NCBI GenBank assembly: GCA_026770585.1
Contig: MU646638.1
Span: forward strand, 13,105 to 23,768
DNA: 10,664 nt
Direction of reading: 5' to 3'
Source: Baffinella frigidus
Taxonomy: Eukaryota; Cryptophyceae; Cryptomonadales; Baffinellaceae
The notes beneath the pieces were generated by a model. That model made no database searches, was not told where the DNA came from, and saw only the letters and a list, made by a program, of their open reading frames with translations. Positions 7,501-10,664 of this stretch are shown here, piece by piece. The position numbers were made by a program, and so were the translations under genes. Position 1 is the first letter of the stretch, and each line of letters opens with the position of its first letter.

Positions 7501-10500
7501 ACCACCGCGTCTCTCGTGCCAGCCCAAAGAGTCCTCACTCTTGCTCCTGCTCTCTGTGTGCAGTTATTGTGGCAAAGCTTCCTTCGGTCGAATTGGGGGC
7601 TGGGAGGACGACCGTAGCCGTCATCGCTGGGGCTCATCATACGTGCGCTCTCCTGGTAACGATACACCTGGGGAGATTGGGAGGCGGGTACCTGCAGAAT
7701 ATGACAACCTGGACCCAAAACCCAGGGAGCCCACTCGATGCAGAACCTCAGCCGCGGCCACGGATTGAGAGCCTCAAGACAGGAGACCCGTGACGCCAGA
7801 ATATATTCAAGCACCGCGTGTAGCATCAGCGTGCCTGAAGCCCTCGGGTGAACGACTCGCCCCAACAGTCTTTGCTTACCCGTTCAGTGATCATCGGTTG
7901 CTTCCCGCCGCAGGACGACGCGACCGTCAAGTGCTGGGGCGTCAACGCTGATGGGCAGCTTGGGCTAGGCCACACCTCAAGCTGGGGTGCCAATGCCAAC
8001 GGTCCTTGCCCACCGAGCTCCACCACCGCGTCCATCTTTCCGGCCCCACGTAGGAAGGAAGCAAGGTAGGTAGGTGGGAAGGTAGGTAGATTGGTAGGTG
8101 GGGAGGAAGGTATGTAGGTAGGTAGGTAGGCGGGACGGTACGTGGGAAGGAAAGTAGGTAGGTAGGTAGGAGTGTGGGATGGTAGGTAGGTAAGTGGGAA
8201 GAAAGGTAGGCAGTTAGCGTGCCCTCACTCATGCTCCTGCTCTCGGCGTACAGAGATGGGGGGTTGGGTGAACTCCCTTCGGTCGACCTGGGGGCTGGGA
8301 GGACGGCCGTGCACGGCCCTTGCTGCTTGCTCACACTCTCGCTTGCCTGGCAGAGATGGGCGACCACCTTCCTGCCGTGGTGTTCTGCGGCTGCTCGCTC
8401 GGGGAAACCATCAACGTGGTGTCTGTGGATGGGAGCACGTCGATGAGCAGCTGCGCGTGCGCTGCTGGCTTCACGGGGGACGCGGCGGCGAGTGGTGGGA
8501 GCTGCGCGGCGTGCACGGCGGGGACGTACAAGAGTGTCATTGGCGCTGCGGCGTGTGCGAGCTGCCCGAACAATGCGGTGTCCGCTGAAGGAAGCGTCAG
8601 CTGCGGATGTCCTGCCGGATTCACGGGGGACGCGGCGAGCGGGGAGAGCTGCACGGCGTGCGCGGCGGGGACGTACACAAGTGGCATGGGCTCGTGTTCT
8701 GCATGCCCCGCAGGCAAGTATGCGACGGCAGGATCTGCTGACTGCTCATCGTGCCCGTCAGGCTCGAGTGTGTCCGTGACTGGGAGCCTGGCGGTCACGG
8801 CGTGCATCTGCTCCATGGGGTACACGGGGGGCGACGGCGGACCCTGTACAGAATGCGGGGTGGGGACGTTCAAGGACGCGACTGGGAGTGCAGCGTGTGC
8901 GGCGTGTCCTTCGGGTTCGTTTGCGAGTGGTGCCAGCTCCAGTGCCTGCACGAGTTGCGGGGCGAACACCGCATCGGCGGAGGGGAGCACTGCCTCGAGC
9001 GGCTGCGGATGTGCACGAGGCTTCTGGGGGGATGCGAGCGCAGGTGGGATAATGTGCACCGCGTGTGCTTCTGGTACGTACAAGGACTCTGTTGGTGTCG
9101 CGGAGTGTTCTTCGTGTCCAGAAGAACATCCGCAGTCGGTCCCGGGGAGTACCGCGGTGGGGGGCTGCGTCAAGGATGTTTCTGTCGTCACATTCTCGGC
9201 GAGGGTGCCGATGAGCAAAGCCGAGTTCGAGGCTGAGGCCACCACTGCCGCGTACATTTCAGGCGTGGCCACGGCGCTGCGCGTCGCGGAGTCCTCTGTC
9301 TCGATCGTGTCGGTGGTGGAGCAAAACACGGGGCGCAGGCGGAAGCTGCTCCTGACGTCGGTCGTGGTGGAAACCAGCGTGATCGTCTCCGCCGAGCAGG
9401 CTACGGCTGTTTCGGGACGCATCACCACCGACAACCTCAACTCCGCGCTCAGCTCCGCGGGCATCTCTGTCGACGAGGTTTCCGGCATTTCCACCGTCAC
9501 CGGAACAGCGGCTTTTTCAGCTTGGGGGATGGTGGGGATCGCAGTCGGTGGGGTGGCGTTGGTTGCAGCTTCTGTCGTGTGGCGTCGACGCCGGTCAGGG
9601 AGGCCAGCAGACGAGTTGTCTGGCCAAGTCTCTGCATTACTTGGGTATGAAAAGGTGGAGAAGTCAGCTTCCCCTGACTTGGCTGGCAAAGTCCTTCCCC
9701 GAAAACACTTGAGTGATGCTATCAAGGATGCTGCTGCCAAGAAACTTCGGGGCATGGTGGAAGCTGCAGTCAAAGAACTTGGGGGTGAAGTGCGAGTGCA
9801 CTCCACGGGCAAGTTCTCGCCCCTGGTGTTTGGCAAGTTCGACGAGGCAACAACGGCGCTGGAAGACTTTCTGCACGTAGACAGCAAAGAACACCTCGTG
9901 AACATGGCCAGGGGCGAGTTTGGAATCGTTGCGGAAATCGAAAAGATGGTTGCGGGTGTCCGAGACAGGGTGGCGCCCAAGGTTTCGTCTCAAGAGGGGG
10001 GGGGGGGGCGCGATGAGCCTGCAGGGTCCCCAGCAAGACCAGACGGCGATGGTTTTGCCCCCGTGCTCAGCAAGGAAGATAAGACCCTTCTAGCGCAGGC
10101 CGAACAACTCTCGGAGTGCCTCGACTACGTGCTGCACCAAGAAGCGGGGTCGAGCGATCTCGTCTTCCAGGACGGCGGGCTGAAGCGCGACTGCGACACG
10201 GACGGCAACCTCCTACCCTCGCGCGAGATCGTCGACTCTGTCACTGGGCAGAAGCGCGGCATGCGGTTCGACGACTTCGTGGACCACCCCAGCGCCAGGC
10301 TCGCAGCGTTACGGCGGGAGCAGGTGCTGGCGCTGCGCCTCTACACCACCGTCGCGTACCTGAGCATCAACAACCCGCTGCGCGACCAGACCCGCCAGGC
10401 GGCTGGGTGCGCGCACCCGCTTCCTGTCACGGTCACGCATATCCTGAAGGGCGTTCTGCAGCTGCGTAAGATTGAGGCGAGTGAGGCGACGGCGCACGAT

Positions 10501-10560
10501 TCGGTCGATCTGTACCGCGGACTCGCGTCACGCAGCATCCTGCCGGAGTTCTTTGACAAG
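4352..10560 (+). CDS. Receptor-like protein: RCC1 propeller, Cys-rich repeats, TM, ADP-ribosyltransferase (3' end outside window)
   Basis: Multi-exon gene, predicted here from GT-AG signals and phase. Exons: 4352-4510, 4759-4846, 4930-5021, 5273-5360, 5546-5637, 5825-5912, 5996-6087, 6339-6426, 6510-6598, 6847-6934, 7040-7131, 7393-7480, 7564-7655, 7914-8001, 8354-10560; a donor GTAAAC follows at 10561. The sum is 3531 nt, 1177 codons, with no internal stop. Domain order: signal peptide (1-30), seven RCC1 blades (about 32-441), Cys-rich GCC2/GCC3-like repeats (about 453-714), SEA-like segment (about 718-825), TM helix (about 829-851), cytoplasmic linker, and ART domain from about 1009 with YRG at 1162-1164. 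Likely role: a cell-surface sensor that ADP-ribosylates cytoplasmic targets using NAD+. This role is inferred from domains, and the Ser and Glu catalytic motifs lie beyond the window. ATG 4352 is chosen for its A at -3; ATG 4373 (Met8) is an alternative giving a more compact signal peptide. Confidence 0.85.
5385..5539. repeat. Interstitial telomere-like repeat in intron 4
   Basis: About 155 bases of degenerate CCCTAAA, CCCTGAA, CCCCAAA and CCCTCAA units fill most of intron 4. They replace the usual middle of the 83-bp B-to-A intron after CTCCACCACC. The TTTAGGG-type telomere repeat is known from plants and many algae. The splice donor (5361) and acceptor (5541-5545, TGCAG) are kept. Confidence 0.9.
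6958..6990. repeat. Short telomere-like repeat in intron 10
   Basis: CCCTCAACCCCAAACCCTGG followed by ACCCTAAACCCT sits at the same point of intron 10 as the longer tract in intron 4, directly after CTCCACCACC. The remaining intron resumes the normal B-to-A intron sequence, giving 105 bp instead of 83. Shared position fits one insertion before the 1.57-kb duplication, followed by length change. Confidence 0.85.
8051..8216. repeat. (GGTA)-type microsatellite in intron 14
   Basis: About 165 bases of imperfect GGTAGGTAGG and GGTGGGAAGG units with no pyrimidine tract. It interrupts the usual intron sequence after TTTCCGGCCCCACG. The normal intron 3' end resumes at about 8219 (GTGCCCTCACTCATGCTCC). 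Confidence 0.9.
8254..8312 (+). pseudogene. Decayed eighth A-type RCC1 half-blade exon in intron 14
   Basis: A normal acceptor (CTCTCGGCGTACAG, ending at 8253) is followed by AGATGGGG and then CTCCCTTCGGTCGACCTGGG and the rest of that block to 8310. This is the sequence encoding LPSVDLGAGRTAV in intact A exons. Here five extra bases before the block put LPSVDLG out of frame, the homology stops after GCCGT, and no CTG|GTAAG donor follows. Using acceptor 8253 and reading through would put exon 15 in the wrong frame, open only to 8588. The real junction is therefore inferred to be exon 14 to 8354, whose start (AG ATG GGC GAC) is itself a diverged A-exon start. Confidence 0.7.
8386..9171 (+). other. 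Cysteine-rich GCC2/GCC3-like (ephrin-receptor-like) repeats
   Basis: Exon 15 encodes Cys-rich modules at about residues 453-714. They are marked by recurring CxxCxxGTYKS/TYTS/TFKD, CxxCPxG and SCxCxxGFTGDAA motifs (for example CAACTAGTYKS, CTACAAGTYTS, CTECGVGTFKD and CTACASGTYKD). Four main units are visible, with an extra CSACPAGKYATAGSADC module between the second and third. This pattern is known from extracellular stalks of ephrin-receptor-like and TNFR-like proteins and is abundant in protist surface proteins. Following the RCC1 propeller and preceding the membrane helix, it probably forms a rigid disulfide-bonded stalk. The dense GC-rich coding leaves other frames open, which are shadows. 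Confidence 0.85.
9181..9505 (+). other. SEA-like membrane-proximal segment with RRRKLL
   Basis: At about residues 718-825 the Cys-rich repeats give way to a cysteine-free alpha/beta-looking segment: VVTFSARVPMSKAEFEAEAT, then helix-like YISGVATALRV, strand-like SVSIVSVVEQ, a basic GRRRKLLL (RRR from residue 769), and SVVVETSVIV. It ends DNLNSALSSAGI. Length, position just outside the membrane and secondary-structure order resemble SEA-type domains of surface proteins. The RRRKLL loop could be a processing site. The family assignment is inference from pattern, with no diagnostic residues seen. Confidence 0.45.
9514..9594 (+). other. Single transmembrane helix with basic stop-transfer
   Basis: AFSAWGMVGIAVGGVALVAA then SVVW gives about 23 uncharged residues (829-851), followed at once by RRRRSGR. 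With the N-terminal signal peptide this is a type I topology: RCC1 and Cys-rich parts outside, ART part inside. Confidence 0.85.
9595..10050 (+). other. Cytoplasmic juxtamembrane linker
   Basis: About residues 856-1007. The first 130 residues are helical-looking and charged (LSDAIKDAAAKKLRGMVEAA, EVRVHSTGKFSPLVFGKFDE, IVAEIEKMVAGVRD). They are followed by a short low-complexity stretch with a Gly run encoded by 13 consecutive G (9996-10008) and then PAGSPARPDGDGF. Codon use at about 9600-9960 is visibly less GC-rich than on either side (many AAG/AAA, CTT, GCT and TTG), which could mean separate origin of this module. I recognise no domain. Confidence 0.6.
10054..10560 (+). other. N-terminal half of an ADP-ribosyltransferase (ART) domain
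   Basis: From about residue 1009. Visible motifs in order: REQVLALRLYTTVAYLSINN followed by PLR, then AHPLPVTVTHILKGVLQLRK, then VDLYRGLASRSILPEFFDK. The order YTT..AY..IN..LR, a helix leading to L.LR, then LYRGL matches the start of R-S-E type mono-ADP-ribosyltransferases, where the Arg of YRG (Arg1163 here) contacts NAD+. The STS motif and the catalytic ExE should follow in the next exon, outside the window, so activity cannot be judged. An upstream segment (GMRFDDFVDHPSARLAALRR) probably belongs to the same module. The exon ends in frame at GACAAG|GTAAAC. Confidence 0.7.
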
Positions 10561-10568
10561 GTAAACTG

Positions 10569-10664
10569 TAAACCCTAAATCCTAAACCCTAAACCCTGAA
10601 CCCTAAACCCTGAACCCTAAACCCTGAACCCTGAACCCTGAACCCTAAACCCTGAACCCTAAAC
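10569..10664. repeat. Telomere-like repeat in intron 15, running off the window
   Basis: Starting eight bases after the donor at 10561, the intron is almost entirely CCCTAAA and CCCTGAA units to the end of the window. Interleaved CCCTAAA/CCCTGAA units indicate an interstitial, mutated tract and not a chromosome end, because a gene reads into it with an ART domain still incomplete. Confidence 0.9.

Larger units (their letters stand above)
4759..7913 (+). repeat. Three-blade higher-order duplication, about 1.57 kb
   Basis: Exons and introns recur at nearly constant spacing: exon 2 to 8 is 1580, exon 3 to 9 is 1580, 4 to 10 is 1574, 6 to 12 is 1568, 7 to 13 is 1568 and 8 to 14 is 1575. Diagnostic variants travel with the copy. 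Exons 4 and 10 both begin NDTTVKCWGGNEHGQ, exons 7 and 13 both begin VIVAKLPSVE, and exons 2 and 8 both have DDATLKCWG. Introns 3 and 9 are almost the same over long stretches. Exon 5 to 11 is only 1494 because intron 4 has more telomere-like repeat than intron 10. A block of three blades (about 4759-6338) was therefore duplicated to about 6339-7913. Confidence 0.85.
4441..8001 (+). other. Seven RCC1 blades, each split over two exons
   Basis: Each 60-residue blade joins an A half (MGxxLPSVDLGAGRTAVAVSAGxxHTCALL, 92 nt in exons 3, 5, 7, 11 and 13; 89 nt in exon 9) to a B half (DDATVKCWGxNxxGQLGLGD, then TSNRGDNAN; 88 nt, exons 2, 4, 6, 8, 10, 12 and 14). A-to-B introns are phase 0 (CALL|DDA) and B-to-A introns phase 1, splitting the Glu codon (AAC G|AG ATG). 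KCWG occurs seven times, so with the exon 1 half-blade there are exactly seven blades, the number in the RCC1 propeller. RCC1 blades bind proteins, chromatin or other ligands; here they follow a signal peptide, so an extracellular binding role is inferred. Exon 9 lacks one codon (AGTAAAVS for AGRTAVAVS), frame kept. Exons 7 and 13 start VIVAK instead of EMG. Confidence 0.9.
4511..8353 (+). other. Introns 1-14 of the receptor gene
   Basis: All introns are GT-AG. Lengths in order: 248, 83, 251, 185, 187, 83, 251, 83, 248, 105, 261, 83, 258, 352. Introns 2, 6, 8 and 12 (B-to-A) are all 83 bp, with the shared frame GTCC(T/A)TGCCC...CTCCACCAC...CTCACTC...CTCT...GTGCAG. Introns 4 and 10 are the same type with telomere-like DNA added. 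The A-to-B introns (248-261 bp, 187 for intron 5) share blocks such as ACCCAGTAGGA and CCTCAGCCGCCGCCACAG. Intron sequence is thus conserved along with the exons, which points to recent tandem duplication. No separate gene is seen inside them. Confidence 0.8.

Noticed and set aside
8256-8588. Frame starting at the AGATGGGG of the decayed A exon
   Set aside because: It runs out of frame with both LPSVDLG and the Cys-rich region. It is treated as an alternative-splicing dead end and not a gene.
8331-9980. Minus-strand open frame of 549 codons
   Set aside because: It is antisense to exon 15, whose plus frame has clear Cys-rich, TM and ART features. The minus product is Pro/Ala-rich without recognisable domains and is kept open by high GC.
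10569-10664. A true chromosome end
   Set aside because: The units are mutated and mixed, begin eight bases after a splice donor, and the ART frame is incomplete, so an intron with interstitial repeat is the simpler reading.
1-10664. CRISPR arrays, rRNA, tRNA or bacterial operon signals
   Set aside because: No spaced direct-repeat array, no cloverleaf or rRNA-like sequence, and no ribosome-binding-site pattern was seen. The gene structure is eukaryotic.

Overview
The window is nuclear DNA of a eukaryote with intron-containing genes. Evidence: consistent GT-AG introns, AATAAA polyadenylation signals, short inverted-repeat transposons, GC-rich coding exons and interstitial plant/alga-type telomere-like repeats (CCCTAAA and variants). 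A secreted RCC1 array joined to GCC2/GCC3-like cysteine-rich repeats suggests a unicellular alga (a cryptophyte or another secondary alga is my best guess). The lineage cannot be fixed from the sequence alone.

Layout. 1-300: pyrimidine-rich low-complexity DNA. 484-1600: probable 3' end of a plus-strand gene, with one tentative exon, an intron carrying a 120-bp inverted-repeat element, a Glu-rich terminal exon ending at 1487 and AATAAA at 1593. 1620-2640: no convincing gene; a cluster of short inverted-repeat (MITE-like) elements, a 24-bp hairpin, a (CGAT)6 microsatellite and a foldback element with 56-bp arms. 2650-3620: uncertain, with a possible minus-strand gene (Cys-rich motif, in-frame 69-bp tandem repeats, minus-strand AATAAA at 2660). 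3620-4350: no gene seen; the 3' part is the GC-box-rich flank of the main gene.

4352-10560 and beyond: one large plus-strand gene, modelled here exon by exon. Exon 1 encodes a signal peptide and half an RCC1 blade. Thirteen small exons (88 nt and 89-92 nt alternating, intron phases 0 and 1 alternating) complete exactly seven RCC1 blades, the number in a closed RCC1 propeller. A 2207-nt exon then encodes cysteine-rich repeats, a SEA-like membrane-proximal segment, one transmembrane helix with an RRRR stop-transfer, a cytoplasmic helical linker and the first part of an ADP-ribosyltransferase (ART) domain up to its YRG motif. The exon ends in a splice donor at 10561, in frame, and the gene continues outside the window. 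The visible product is 1177 residues.

The gene reads as a single-pass surface receptor with an extracellular RCC1 propeller and a cytoplasmic ADP-ribosyltransferase. The array carries a roughly 1.57-kb internal duplication of three blades with their introns, telomere-like repeats in three introns, and a decayed extra half-blade exon in intron 14.
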